Source: Roseomonas sp. KE0001 (GTDB lineage: Bacteria > Pseudomonadota > Alphaproteobacteria > Acetobacterales > Acetobacteraceae). Taken from it: a stretch of DNA of 64,000 nucleotides. The notes under the pieces were generated by a model. That model was not told where the DNA came from, ran no database searches, and saw only the letters and a list, made by a program, of their open reading frames with translations. Below are positions 51,719-60,726 of the stretch, in pieces. The DNA lies in NCBI RefSeq assembly GCF_016107285.1, contig NZ_RCVQ01000005.1, positions 124,001 through 188,000 on the forward strand. The letters run 5' to 3'. How positions within the stretch are numbered: the first letter of the stretch is position 1; each line of letters opens with the position of its first letter. The translations under genes and the position numbers were made by a program.

Positions 51719-53148
51719 GTCGTTCTCCTGATGTCACTGCGTGGCAGCATCGAGGCCATGGCGAGGCCGAGGCAGAGCCAGGCGCCGAAGCCCGCCTCGC
51801 CCACATGCACCGAGCCGAAGGGCAGCTGCAGGAAGCTGGCCACCACCACGGCGCGGTAGAGGTGCATATGCGGCGAGACGGCATCCGAGGCCCGGAAGGT
51901 TCGCAGCACCAGCACGGCCATGGCGGCGAACATCACCGTGGCCATGATGATGCCGAGCGCCGTGTAGACCTCGATGATGCCGCTGTCGATCACCACGCCC
52001 TGCTTGCCGTCCATCTGGCGGGAGGCGCCGGTGATGGCCAGCCCCTCGCCGATGATCAGCCGGTCCTCGCCCTCCAGGAACTCGCGGTACTGGTTCAGCC
52101 GGTCCTCGCCGCTCTCGTCCGCGGCGAGCGTCGTCAGGGATTCGATGCGCTTGGTAATGGTCTCCTGCATCTCCGGCACCGCGATCATGGGACCCATGGC
52201 GAGCACCAGCACCATGCCGCCGATGATGATCCGCATCCGCTCGCGCGCCGTGCCGCCGAACAGGACCAGCAGCACGCCGATCGCCGTGCCGGTCCAGATG
52301 GCGCGGTACTGCGCCAGCGCCAGCCCCAGCACCGTCAGCGCCATGCCGGGCAGCGCCAGCGGCAGCGGCCGGCCGATCAGCAGGATCAACCCGACCATCA
52401 GGAAGGCGCCGAAGGAGCCCGGGGAATGCATGGTGCCGAAGACGCGCAGCTCGAAGGGCAAGGGCTGGCCCATCGAGGTCATGCCCTGCAGGATCATGTT
52501 CGAGACCCAGTCCGCGTCCCAGGGCGTCGGTTCGATGAACTGCATGATGCCATAGGCCGCCATGGCCGGGCAGGCGATGCCGAAGCTGTTCAGCACGACG
52601 CGGTGGAATGCCGGATACTGCTTCGCCTGGGCCATCAGATGCACGGCCACCAGCGGTCCGATGCCCCATTTCAGGACATCGACCATGCCGGAGGCCAGCC
52701 GGCCGGCGAAGGCGGCGAGCACCCAGCCGTATCCGACGCAGACGAGGAAGACGACGAAAGGCCCGATCAGCCTGGCCCGCGGCCGCAGCAGGTAGGTCAC
52801 GAAGGAGATGGCGCAGAACAGCGCCGCGGCGTAGGGCGCGAGCAGGATCGGGCTGGACTGCTGGAAGCCGAGCGGCAGATCGACCATGCGGCGGATCAGC
52901 GGCGAGGCGCAGAACAGCCAGACGAGCAGGCCGACATACCAGGGCGAGTTGCGGAAGTAGAGATAGCCGGCCGCCACCACGGCCATGGCCGGGTAGAGCA
53001 GGCGCAGGGGGCCGGCCAGCCCGGCCGCCAGCATCGCCAGCGGCAGGAACAGGGCGACGCAGGCCGCCAGCATGGCATCCGCCTGCAGCAGGCCACCCCC
53101 CTCCTCGAGGCGCGTGCCGCGGGCCGGCAGGGTCAGGGCTGGTGTCAT
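51715..53148 (-). CDS. O-antigen ligase/polymerase-like membrane protein (Wzy/WaaL type)
   Basis: 477-residue polytopic protein with about 11-12 helices and a large periplasmic loop (residues roughly 310-390, ending EGEDRLIIGEGLAITGAS). Helices include LYPAMAVVAAGYLYF, LLAPYAAALFCAISFVTYLL, FVVFLVCVGYGWVLAAFA, IGGMVLVLAMGPMIAV and VMFAAMAVLVLRTF. The GSFGAFLMVGLILLIGRPLPLALP stretch and the topology match Wzy_C/O-antigen-ligase-like proteins of exopolysaccharide loci (WcaD/ExoQ-type). It likely polymerises repeat units. ATG 53148 is preceded by two GC-rich hairpins at 53178-53228. Transfers of this family are hard to prove by sequence. Confidence 0.82.
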   Translation of the reverse strand: MTPALTLPARGTRLEEGGGLLQADAMLAACVALFLPLAMLAAGLAGPLRLLYPAMAVVAAGYLYFRNSPWYVGLLVWLFCASPLIRRMVDLPLGFQQSSPILLAPYAAALFCAISFVTYLLRPRARLIGPFVVFLVCVGYGWVLAAFAGRLASGMVDVLKWGIGPLVAVHLMAQAKQYPAFHRVVLNSFGIACPAMAAYGIMQFIEPTPWDADWVSNMILQGMTSMGQPLPFELRVFGTMHSPGSFGAFLMVGLILLIGRPLPLALPGMALTVLGLALAQYRAIWTGTAIGVLLVLFGGTARERMRIIIGGMVLVLAMGPMIAVPEMQETITKRIESLTTLAADESGEDRLNQYREFLEGEDRLIIGEGLAITGASRQMDGKQGVVIDSGIIEVYTALGIIMATVMFAAMAVLVLRTFRASDAVSPHMHLYRAVVVASFLQLPFGSVHVGEAGFGAWLCLGLAMASMLPRSDIRRTT

Positions 53149-53177
53149 GGATGGTCGCGCCGTCCGCTGATGATAGG

Positions 53178-53228
53178 CCGCAGGCGAAGGCCCGCCTGCG
53201 GAAGCCCCCGGCCCGGAACAGGCCGGGG
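53178..53228 (-). other. Two consecutive GC-rich hairpins between EPS genes
   Basis: CCGCAGGCG pairs with CGCCTGCGG around 6 bases (53178-53201), and CCCCGGCC pairs with GGCCGGGG around 7 bases (53206-53228). Both lie in the 109-base gap between the sugar transferase stop (53258) and the polymerase start (53148) on the transcribed minus strand. They could act as attenuators or as RNA-stability elements. Confidence 0.6.
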
Positions 53229-53257
53229 CAGCCTGGCCATGGGCGGGAGGACCCGCC

Positions 53258-54712
53258 TCAATCCGCGCCGCGCGTCGAGAAGCCGCCCAGCGCCGTGCGC
53301 AGAATGATCCAGAGATCCAGGGAAAGCGACCAGTTGTCCAGATACCACCGGTCCAGCTCCAGCCGCCGGCGGGCCTTGGCCAGGGTGTCCACCTCGCCGC
53401 GCGAACCGTTGATCTGCGCCCATCCGGTGAGGCCGGGCTTGATGGCATGGCGCACGCGATAGCCCTCGACGGCATCGAAGTAGTAGGCATCGCCCACGCG
53501 CATGTGAAGCGGATGCGGACGCGGGCCCACGAGGGACATGTCGCCACGCAGCACGCAGAAGAGTTGCGGCAGCTCGTCGATGCTGGTGCGGCGGATGAAC
53601 CGCCCGATCGGCGTCACGCGCGGATCACGCGCCAGGGTGCGCGCGGCACCCGTGCGGTCGCCGCGATCGGCATACATGGAGCGGAACTTCCAGACCTTGA
53701 TGGGCCGGCTGCCCTGCCCGAAGCGCCACTGGGCGAAGAAGGGGCTGCCGGGCGATTCCAGACGGATGGCCAGCGCGACCAGCGCCAGGAACGGCGAAAG
53801 CACCAGCAGCGCCCCACCCGCCAGCAGGATGTCCATGCTGCGCTTGGCCGTCGCCGGCCAGCCGCTTTGAGGCCGGCCGCGCAGGTCATAGAGCGGCAGG
53901 GCCGCCAGGCTCGGGCCGGTCAGGGCCCCGGCCATGGCCGGGGTGAAGCCGGGCGAGAGGCAGATCCGCACCGGCTGGTCGGCCAGGCGGGCACAGACGG
54001 CCTCGATCCGCTCCAGGGCGCCCTCGCCCCGGCAGGCCAGGATCACCGTGTCGAGCTCACCGGCCTCGGCCAGGCCGGCCAGGCGCTCCAGGGTCTCCGG
54101 CGATTCCTCGGCGGAGGCGGCCAGGTGCCAGCCGGAGGCGCCGAAGCGCTGCACGACATCGACCAGCGGCTGCCGCTCCGCCGGATCGCCCAGGATGGCG
54201 ACGGCGGGACCGGCGCGGCCAAGACGGATCGCCATGTGGTTGGCGAGATGCCGCAGCCCGAAGGCCACCGGCGCCGCGCCCAGAATCCAGAACAGGCCCC
54301 AGCCGAGCATGGACTGCCCCACCCCGGCATCGGGCAGGCGGGCGATCCAGGCGCAGAACAGCACCGTGGGGACGGCGATCACCACGGCCAGGGCGGCGCG
54401 CAGGGCGACGGCGGCGACGGCATCCGGCTGCGGCGCCGTGCCGACCCGCAGCGCGCGGCGCGTGACGCCGGCCAGCACCGCGGCCAGCACGGCGAGGCCG
54501 GCGGCGCTCCAGCCATTCTCCATCGACTGCGGGAACAACGCCCAGATCAGCAGGCCCAGGGCCGCCACCTGCAGCGCGTCGACCAGGGCGACGCAGACCC
54601 TGATGGCATGGCTGGACGCCCGGAAGGCGTGTCCAGCGCCCTGGCGGACAGGCCGCGACGGCTCCGCCAGAAGGCGCAGCAGGTCGGCGTTGTAAGCCTG
54701 CCCGGTCCTCAT
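53258..54712 (-). CDS. Polyprenyl-phosphate sugar-1-phosphate transferase (WcaJ/ExoY type)
   Basis: 484-residue initiating glycosylphosphotransferase. N-terminal helices ([42 protein letters not shown]-like [14 protein letters not shown] and [19 protein letters not shown]) are followed by a Rossmann-like middle domain ([13 protein letters not shown]). The C-terminal catalytic Bac_transf domain contains [81 protein letters not shown] and [16 protein letters not shown]. It starts polysaccharide synthesis by loading a hexose phosphate onto undecaprenyl phosphate. Its start overlaps the epimerase-like gene by 4 bases. Glucose or galactose are the usual sugars; not distinguishable here. Confidence 0.95.
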   Translation of the reverse strand: MRTGQAYNADLLRLLAEPSRPVRQGAGHAFRASSHAIRVCVALVDALQVAALGLLIWALFPQSMENGWSAAGLAVLAAVLAGVTRRALRVGTAPQPDAVAAVALRAALAVVIAVPTVLFCAWIARLPDAGVGQSMLGWGLFWILGAAPVAFGLRHLANHMAIRLGRAGPAVAILGDPAERQPLVDVVQRFGASGWHLAASAEESPETLERLAGLAEAGELDTVILACRGEGALERIEAVCARLADQPVRICLSPGFTPAMAGALTGPSLAALPLYDLRGRPQSGWPATAKRSMDILLAGGALLVLSPFLALVALAIRLESPGSPFFAQWRFGQGSRPIKVWKFRSMYADRGDRTGAARTLARDPRVTPIGRFIRRTSIDELPQLFCVLRGDMSLVGPRPHPLHMRVGDAYYFDAVEGYRVRHAIKPGLTGWAQINGSRGEVDTLAKARRRLELDRWYLDNWSLSLDLWIILRTALGGFSTRGAD

Positions 54713-55773
54713 GCGCGGAGCCTGCCGGCCGGATCGGGCCGCGGCGCCTCCGGCGCGGCGACGCGCAGCCGGGCATTGGCATAGGCTTCCGCCGCCATGT
54801 GCGGCAGCGGCTGCGGCTCGTCGCCGCTGAGCACCTCGCGGAAATAGGCGATGGTGCTGGCCAGCCCTTCCTCGAGCGGCACCTTCGGCGTCCAGCCGCC
54901 GAGCAGCTCCTGCGCCTTGCTGATGTCGGGGCGACGCTGCTTCGGATCATCGGCCGGCAGCGCCGTCATGATGAGCTGCGAGCTGGAGCCGGTCATGCGG
55001 ATGACCATCTCGGCCAGCTCGCGGATGGTGAACTCGCCGGGATTGCCGAGATTCACCGGACCGGTGACCTCGGGCGGCGTGTCCATCAGGCGGATCAGCC
55101 CCTCCACCAGATCGTCGACATAGCAGAAGGCGCGGGTCTGCGAGCCATCGCCATAGATCGTGATGGGCTCTCCGCGCAGCGCCTGCACGATGAAGTTGGA
55201 AACCACGCGGCCATCCGCGGGATGCATCGCCGGACCGTAGGTATTGAAGATCCGCGCGACCTTTACATTCAGGCCGTGCTGGCGGCGGTAATCGAAGAAA
55301 AGCGTCTCGGCGCAGCGCTTGCCTTCATCATAGCAGGCGCGCCTCCCGATGGGGTTGACATTCCCCCAGTAGGACTCGCGCTGCGGGTGCTGGGTGGGAT
55401 CGCCATACACCTCGCTGGTGGAAGCCTGCAGGATGGGCGCCTTCAATCGCTTGGCAAGGCCAAGCATGTTGATCGCGCCAAGCACGCTGACCTTGGTCGT
55501 CTGCACGGGATCGTACTGGTAATGCACCGGCGAGGCCGGGCAGGCGAGATTGAATATTCGATCAACCTCGACATAAAGCGGGAAAGTAACATCGTGGCGC
55601 ATCGCCTCGAATCGGGGGTTCCCGATCAGGTCCGCAATGTTGGAGCGCGAACCCGTGAAGTAATTGTCGACACAAAGGACTTCATGTCCTTGTTCGAGCA
55701 GGCGGCGGCAGAGGTTGGATCCGATGAAGCCCGAACCGCCCGCAACCAGGACGCGATAATTTTGCCTTGACAT
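54709..55773 (-). CDS. UDP-glucuronate decarboxylase (UDP-xylose synthase)
   Basis: 354-residue extended SDR. NAD site [11 protein letters not shown], then the UXS1-type [13 protein letters not shown] and the active-site segment TSEVYGDP (Thr119/Ser120/Glu121) with Tyr148 and Lys152 in [16 protein letters not shown] together with the downstream [50 protein letters not shown] pattern is diagnostic of UDP-glucuronic acid decarboxylase, which yields UDP-xylose. It therefore supplies xylose for the exopolysaccharide. It is the first gene of the leftward EPS operon; the 5' end of the gene is visibly richer in A/T than the rest of the window. The C-terminal tail is long and Pro-rich. Confidence 0.93.
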   Translation of the reverse strand: MSRQNYRVLVAGGSGFIGSNLCRRLLEQGHEVLCVDNYFTGSRSNIADLIGNPRFEAMRHDVTFPLYVEVDRIFNLACPASPVHYQYDPVQTTKVSVLGAINMLGLAKRLKAPILQASTSEVYGDPTQHPQRESYWGNVNPIGRRACYDEGKRCAETLFFDYRRQHGLNVKVARIFNTYGPAMHPADGRVVSNFIVQALRGEPITIYGDGSQTRAFCYVDDLVEGLIRLMDTPPEVTGPVNLGNPGEFTIRELAEMVIRMTGSSSQLIMTALPADDPKQRRPDISKAQELLGGWTPKVPLEEGLASTIAYFREVLSGDEPQPLPHMAAEAYANARLRVAAPEAPRPDPAGRLRA

Positions 55774-56215
55774 GCAATCGGTCTCCAGGCGCGTTCATTT
55801 AAGGGTGACGAATCCACCCCCGCACGCAAGGGGAAACTTTTTGGTTGAATAACCAGATATGACTTTTTTTTGCTACAGGTCTTGTGTCGTGCTCGGAATA
55901 GATACTGGCTTGCGGTGGAATGCTGCAATGCGTTATGCGCATCGACAGGCACGCCGAAGGTCAAAGAAATGTGAGATCACGTAAGCGGATCTGACCAAAT
56001 TTTATCTTGTTCTACTTGCGGTTCACTGTGACTTAGTATCCGGCCAAGTGCTCGCCGAAGGCCAGAAAACCTGCATTCCAGGATGTTCGGCCGCCTGTCG
56101 AAGCGCCCAGTAGGGGCGGGTCCGGCTTTCCAGGATCTGCCAAGCGGAGCCCCCCACCGATGCCACCACGCCTCGCCATGTCGCTGTCCCCCGGCCCCTG
56201 CAAGAGGATTTCGCG
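55774..56215. other. AT-rich divergent promoter region of the EPS locus
   Basis: 442 bases without a convincing gene, with clearly lower G+C than the flanks (for example the T-run at 55863-55870 and AAATTTTATCTTGTTC around 56000). It separates the leftward epimerase/sugar-transferase operon from the rightward kinase/flippase genes, so it should hold both promoters. TTCCAGGAT occurs twice (about 56076 and 56128). No known regulator box was recognised. Confidence 0.7.
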
Positions 56216-58480
56216 ATGATCCCGGCCCGCATTCCTGACGGACAAGGGGAGAGCCATCTCCCCGCTCTCGCCCTGCCGCAGGGATCGCATGCGTCGAAGG
56301 AGACCTCGCTCGGTGCCCTGGCGGGGATCTTCCGGCGCTCGCGGCGCTTCATCGCGCTCTGGATCCTGGCCTGGCTCGCCCTCGCTTTCGTGGTGATCAT
56401 CAACCTTCAGCCCATCTATTCTTCCAGCGCGATGGTGATGCTGAACACGCGCCAGTTGCATTACGCGGAATTGCGCGAGGTGCTGACCGGCCCGGCGACA
56501 GGCATCGACGGCAATGCCGTGCGCAGCGAGGTGGAGATCCTGACCAGCCCGCAGTTGATGCGCCGCGTCGTCGAGGATCTCGAGCTGACCAAGCTCGCCG
56601 ACTTCCAGCCGACGCCGCCGCTGTCCGCGCGCATCGTGGGCGGCCTGGCGGATCTGGCCAGCCGCGCCGGCCTGACCTCGGCGGCGCGAATGCTGGACGG
56701 CTGGACCGATGCTCTCGCCGGCGATCCCGACGAGCAGACGCGCTTCGAGATCGCGGTCGCCAGCTATCAGCGCGGTCTGTCCGTCTTCAATACGGGCCGC
56801 TCCTTCGTCATCAACGTGACCTTCCAGGCGTCCAGCCCCGAGCTCGCCACCCGCATCGTGAACCGCCATGTGGATCTCTACATCGAGGACCAGCGGCGGA
56901 TTAAGAACGAGGCTCTGACCGCGGCGCGCAGCTGGCTCGACCGTGAGGTGGAGGAGCAGGCCAATCGCCTGCGCCTGGCGGAGCGGGAGCTGCAGGAGTA
57001 CCGCGAGCGCTTCCAGCTCTATCAGCCCGGTGGCACCTCCCTGACGGCGCAGCGCCTGGCGGAGATGAACGCCCAGCTGACCATGGCCCGCGCCGATCTG
57101 GCGCAGCGCGAGGCCCGCCTGCAGCGCGTGCGCGAAAGCCGCAGCCTGGCCGCCGCCGGCGATGCCGACACCGACGTGCAGGCCTCCGCCACCATCTCGC
57201 GCCTGCGTGAGCAGGAGGCGATCGCCCGCCGCCGCGAGGCCGAGATGGCCGCGCAGTTCGGCAATAGCCACCCGTCCCTGCGCGCGGCGCGCGCCGAGGT
57301 TTCCGAGGTGCAGCGCAAGATCGGCGAGGAGGTCGGCAAAGTCCTGCGCGGGTTGCAGAGCGAGGTGCAGATCTCGCGCGCCCGGGAGATGGAGTTGCGC
57401 CGCTCGGTCGCCGATCTCGAGCGCGAGATGGGCGCCTATGAGCGCAACGACGCGCCGGCGCGCGAGGCGGAGCGGCAGGTCAACATCACCCGCACCCTCT
57501 ACGAGAACCTGCTCAGCCGCCAGAAGCAGGTCGCGGCGCAGGAGGGCATCCAGCAGGCCGATGCGCGCGTGGTCTCCTACGGGACGCCGCCGCTGCTGCC
57601 GAGCTTCCCGCGCAAGAGCCTGCTGCTGGCGATCTCCGGCGTCGTCGCGGCGGTGACCGCGCTGGGCCTCGCCATGCTGCGCGACCGTCTGCGCCCCGGC
57701 TTCGCCACCCTCGGCGAGGTGGAGGCGGCCACCGGCCTGCGCGGGCTTGTCGCGCTGCCGCAGACCTCCCGCCGGCGCCCGCCGCACTGGCAGGTGCTGC
57801 ATCAGCCGAAATCCGCCACGGCGGAGGCCCTGCGCTCGCTGCGCATGCTGCTGGCGCTGCCCCGCACCGGGATCGGCCGGATCCGCAGCCTGGCGGTCAC
57901 CTCGGCCCTGCCGGGCGAGGGCAAGACCAGCCTGGCCCTGGCCCTGGCGCGCAGCCTGGCCGCCTCGGGCCTCCGGGTGTTGCTGATCGATGCCGACCTG
58001 CGCCGCCCCGGCGTGGCGCGCGCCGCCTTCGGCCGGGAGGCCGAGCAGGGGCTGGTGGATGTCCTCTCGGGCAGGCTTCCGGCCACCGCCGCCGTCGCCT
58101 CCGACAGTGTCGCCGGCCTGGACATCCTGCCGGCGGGCCGTTTCGAGGGGGAGGCCGTGGCGCCGCAGGACCTGCTCGCGACCACGGCCATGGCCGAGCT
58201 GCTGGAAGCCGCCGACAAGGCCTATGACTACGTGCTGGTCGACACGCCGCCGGTGGGCCCGGTGTCGGATGCCGCGCTGATCGGCCGCATGGTGCAGGAG
58301 ACCATCCTGGTCACGCAGTCGGGCAAGTCGCATCGCGAGGCGGTGCTGGACGGCGTCGCCGCCCTGCAGATGGCCGAGGTGCGCATCGCCGGCGTGGTGC
58401 TGAACGGCATCGATCCGAAGATGGCGCCGGCGCACGGCGCCTACCGCCGGGGGCTGCGCGCGGCCTATTTCCATGCCTGA
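56216..58480 (+). CDS. Polysaccharide co-polymerase with BY-kinase domain (Wzc/GumC-like)
   Basis: 754-residue tyrosine autokinase that regulates chain length and export of capsular/exopolysaccharide. The Wzz-type N-terminal helix (FIALWILAWLALAFVVIINL) follows a cytoplasmic lead of 45 residues. The periplasmic domain has long coiled-coil helices (RSWLDREVEEQANRLRLAERELQEY), the second helix is LLLAISGVVAAVTALGLAML, and the BY-kinase domain has Walker A LPGEGKTS (about 566-572), Walker A' LLIDADLRRPG (about 590) and Walker B YVLVDTPP (about 670). The C-terminal Tyr cluster is minimal: only two Tyr in the last 20 residues. First gene of the rightward operon. It overlaps the flippase gene. Confidence 0.93.
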   Translation: MIPARIPDGQGESHLPALALPQGSHASKETSLGALAGIFRRSRRFIALWILAWLALAFVVIINLQPIYSSSAMVMLNTRQLHYAELREVLTGPATGIDGNAVRSEVEILTSPQLMRRVVEDLELTKLADFQPTPPLSARIVGGLADLASRAGLTSAARMLDGWTDALAGDPDEQTRFEIAVASYQRGLSVFNTGRSFVINVTFQASSPELATRIVNRHVDLYIEDQRRIKNEALTAARSWLDREVEEQANRLRLAERELQEYRERFQLYQPGGTSLTAQRLAEMNAQLTMARADLAQREARLQRVRESRSLAAAGDADTDVQASATISRLREQEAIARRREAEMAAQFGNSHPSLRAARAEVSEVQRKIGEEVGKVLRGLQSEVQISRAREMELRRSVADLEREMGAYERNDAPAREAERQVNITRTLYENLLSRQKQVAAQEGIQQADARVVSYGTPPLLPSFPRKSLLLAISGVVAAVTALGLAMLRDRLRPGFATLGEVEAATGLRGLVALPQTSRRRPPHWQVLHQPKSATAEALRSLRMLLALPRTGIGRIRSLAVTSALPGEGKTSLALALARSLAASGLRVLLIDADLRRPGVARAAFGREAEQGLVDVLSGRLPATAAVASDSVAGLDILPAGRFEGEAVAPQDLLATTAMAELLEAADKAYDYVLVDTPPVGPVSDAALIGRMVQETILVTQSGKSHREAVLDGVAALQMAEVRIAGVVLNGIDPKMAPAHGAYRRGLRAAYFHA

Positions 58481-59816
58481 GATCGGCGCCGCGCTCCGCC
58501 GCGGCCTGCGAGGGCTGGTCCGTGGCGAGCGCACCGCCTTCGCCTTCCTGCAGACGGTGTTCAGCCAGGCCTTCATCACCCTGGTGAACCTGGCCACCGG
58601 CGTCTTCCTGGCCCGCATGCTGGGGCCGGAGGGGCGCGGCGCCTATGCCGCCATCACCTTCTGGCCGCTGGTCCTGGCCACCATGGCGCTGGCCGGCCTG
58701 CCCTATGCGCAGGTCTATCGCACCAAGGGCCATCCGGAGCGCGCCGGCGCCGTGCTGGGCGCGACGCTCATCCTGGGCCTCGGCCTCTCGGCCCTCGGTG
58801 TCCTGGTCGGGCTGGCGCTGCTGCCCTGGCTGATGGGCCGGAATTACGACCCGCAAACCGTCCTGGCCGCGCAGGTCATGGTGATGGCCGCCACGCCGGT
58901 GATGCTGATCGCCATGGTGCTGAAGAACAGCTTCAGCGCGCTCGGCCAGTACCGCCTGGCCAACACGGCCAATCAGGCCGATGTGCTGCTCTATCTTCTG
59001 CTGCTCCTGGTGGCCGCGGCGGCCCTGCCGATGACGCCGGAGCTGGCGGCCGGCTGCATGTTCGCCGGCGCGGTGCTGGTGCTGGGGCTGCTCCTGGTCT
59101 GGCAGTGGCGCCTGGGCCGGCCGCACTGGCGCGGCGCCGGGCGGGAGGCGCGTCCGCTCGTCTCCTTCGCGCTCCGCGCCGCGCCCAATGCGGTGCTGGC
59201 CAATCTCGCCCTCTCGCTCGACCGCATGGTGCTGGTGACGATGGTGTCGCAGGCGGATTTCGGCCTCTACGTCGTCGCCTTCGGCCTGTCGCGCCTCGTG
59301 ATGGTGGTGCAGCAGGCGGTCGCCTCGGTCGGCTTCCCGGCCATGGCCGGGCGCGACGAAGCCTCGACCAAGGCGATGCACGACCGGCTCTTCCGCGTCA
59401 TCCTCTACGCCATGTTCGGCATGGTGGCCGGCGGCTGGGTGCTGGGCGGGCTGGCGCTGCGCCTGCTCTACGGCCCCGAATTCGCCGCCGCCGCCGGCAT
59501 CTTCCATATCCTGCTGATCGGCGCCGCCATCTCCTGCCTCTGCCAGGTGCCGATGCAGCTTTTCCTCTGCCTGGGCCGCCCCGGCTTCACCTCGACGGTG
59601 CAGGCCGTCTCCTTCGCCGCCACGGCCTTGGCGCTGGTGGTGCTGGTGCCCTGGCTCGGTGCCATCGGTGCCGCCTATGCGGTGCTGGCCGGCGGGTTGG
59701 TGCGCCTGACGGGGCTGCTGCTCGGCATGCGTCGGACGCTCGGGCTGCCGCTGCCGGCGCTGTTGCCCAGCGCGGCCGACATCGCCCTGTTGCGTCGCGG
59801 ATTGCAGGGCACATGA
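58473..59816 (+). CDS. Oligosaccharide flippase (Wzx-like, MOP superfamily)
   Basis: 447-residue membrane protein with about 12-14 helices. The N-terminal MOP/PST pattern is TVFSQAFITLVNLATGVFLARMLGPEGRGAYAAITFWPLVLATMALAGLP, and the second half begins RPLVSFALRAAPNAVLANLALSLDRMVLVTMVSQADFGLYVVAFGLSRLV, both typical of Wzx. It moves lipid-linked repeat units across the inner membrane for Wzy-type polymerisation. ATG 58473 overlaps the kinase gene by 8 bases. The substrate specificity cannot be deduced. Convergent with the small DctP-like gene that follows. Confidence 0.92.
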   Translation: MPEIGAALRRGLRGLVRGERTAFAFLQTVFSQAFITLVNLATGVFLARMLGPEGRGAYAAITFWPLVLATMALAGLPYAQVYRTKGHPERAGAVLGATLILGLGLSALGVLVGLALLPWLMGRNYDPQTVLAAQVMVMAATPVMLIAMVLKNSFSALGQYRLANTANQADVLLYLLLLLVAAAALPMTPELAAGCMFAGAVLVLGLLLVWQWRLGRPHWRGAGREARPLVSFALRAAPNAVLANLALSLDRMVLVTMVSQADFGLYVVAFGLSRLVMVVQQAVASVGFPAMAGRDEASTKAMHDRLFRVILYAMFGMVAGGWVLGGLALRLLYGPEFAAAAGIFHILLIGAAISCLCQVPMQLFLCLGRPGFTSTVQAVSFAATALALVVLVPWLGAIGAAYAVLAGGLVRLTGLLLGMRRTLGLPLPALLPSAADIALLRRGLQGT

Positions 59817-59833
59817 GGCAGGCCCGGCAGCCG

Positions 59834-60688
59834 TCAGGCCATGGCCGGGCCGATCCAGCGGGCCCGGCGCGCCGCCGCGTAGGCACGCCGCGCCGGCTCG
59901 GGCACCAGCAGGGCGAGGCTATGGCCCAGGGCCTGGGCCAGCCCCATCGCCAGGGCCGGCGGCAAGGGCCGGGCCGCCGGTTCCAGCCGGGCGGGCTCCG
60001 CCAGGGCCAGGGCACAGGCGTCAGTCAGCTGGGCACGCGCCGCCCCGGAAAGCCGGCGCCAGTCCTCGGCCGGCATGGCGAGTTCGATCAGCTGACCGTA
60101 GGCGGCGGGCCAGGCGAAGGCCCGCCGCCCGCTTCTCTCCCACTCCAGCCTGTCCCACCCCGGCTTGTCCCAGCCCAGGGCGGCATCCGTGCCCTCGCCC
60201 TGCGTCGCGGCCGGCAGGCTCTCCCAGGCCATGGCCAGGGGCCCTGGCCGTACCGCCATGGCACGGGGGCGGAGGTCCTCGGCGGTGGTTCCGGGACCGG
60301 CCCGCAGGGCCAGGGGCGTCTCCAGGACACCGCAGGGCAGGGCGTGGAAGCCGGCCTCCGCCCAGCCCTGCCGCCACAGCCGCAGCCCCTCGGGGTGGCG
60401 CAGCCAGTCCCGCAGTTCCTCCGCCGCCATGCCGCCGGGAAATCCGGCGAAGAGCGCCGCCGCGGGAAAAGGCAGCGCCTCGGCCAGCAGGCCACCGTGC
60501 CGCAGCCGGCCCCCCATCGCGACGAGTTCCGCCCGGGTGCCGGCCGGCAGTCGCTCCAGGAGGCGATCGAGATGATCGCCCAGCACCGGATGCGCGGCGG
60601 GAACGAGCGAGGTCCCGGCGGCCCGCGCCGTCCGGCCGCCCGGCAGGAAAGCCAATCCCGTGGCCAGCAGGCCGCGCCGTCCGAACAT
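59834..60688 (-). CDS. Small exported DctP-like protein (degenerate TRAP receptor?)
   Basis: 284 residues starting MFGRRGLLATGLAFLPGG, a probable Tat leader with the twin Arg and an Ala-Gly cleavage zone. GGGGAGG lies seven bases before ATG 60688. The middle has AGFPGGMAAEELRDWLRHPEGLRLWRQGWAEAGFHALPCG, and later ALGWDKPGWDRLEWERSGRRAFAWPAAYGQLIELAMPAEDWRRLSGAARAQLTDACALALA. This order resembles TakP/DctP-type TRAP receptors (GG-x-EEL-W, PCGN region, WxxPG, helix with LTDAC) but the family core (residue Arg of the ligand clamp and 60-80 residues) is missing. It sits alone on the minus strand inside the EPS gene cluster. Identity as a TRAP receptor is uncertain. Confidence 0.6.
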   Translation of the reverse strand: MFGRRGLLATGLAFLPGGRTARAAGTSLVPAAHPVLGDHLDRLLERLPAGTRAELVAMGGRLRHGGLLAEALPFPAAALFAGFPGGMAAEELRDWLRHPEGLRLWRQGWAEAGFHALPCGVLETPLALRAGPGTTAEDLRPRAMAVRPGPLAMAWESLPAATQGEGTDAALGWDKPGWDRLEWERSGRRAFAWPAAYGQLIELAMPAEDWRRLSGAARAQLTDACALALAEPARLEPAARPLPPALAMGLAQALGHSLALLVPEPARRAYAAARRARWIGPAMA

Positions 60689-60726
60689 CCCACGCCTCCC
60701 CTTCAGCCGAGACGGGAACATCTTGC

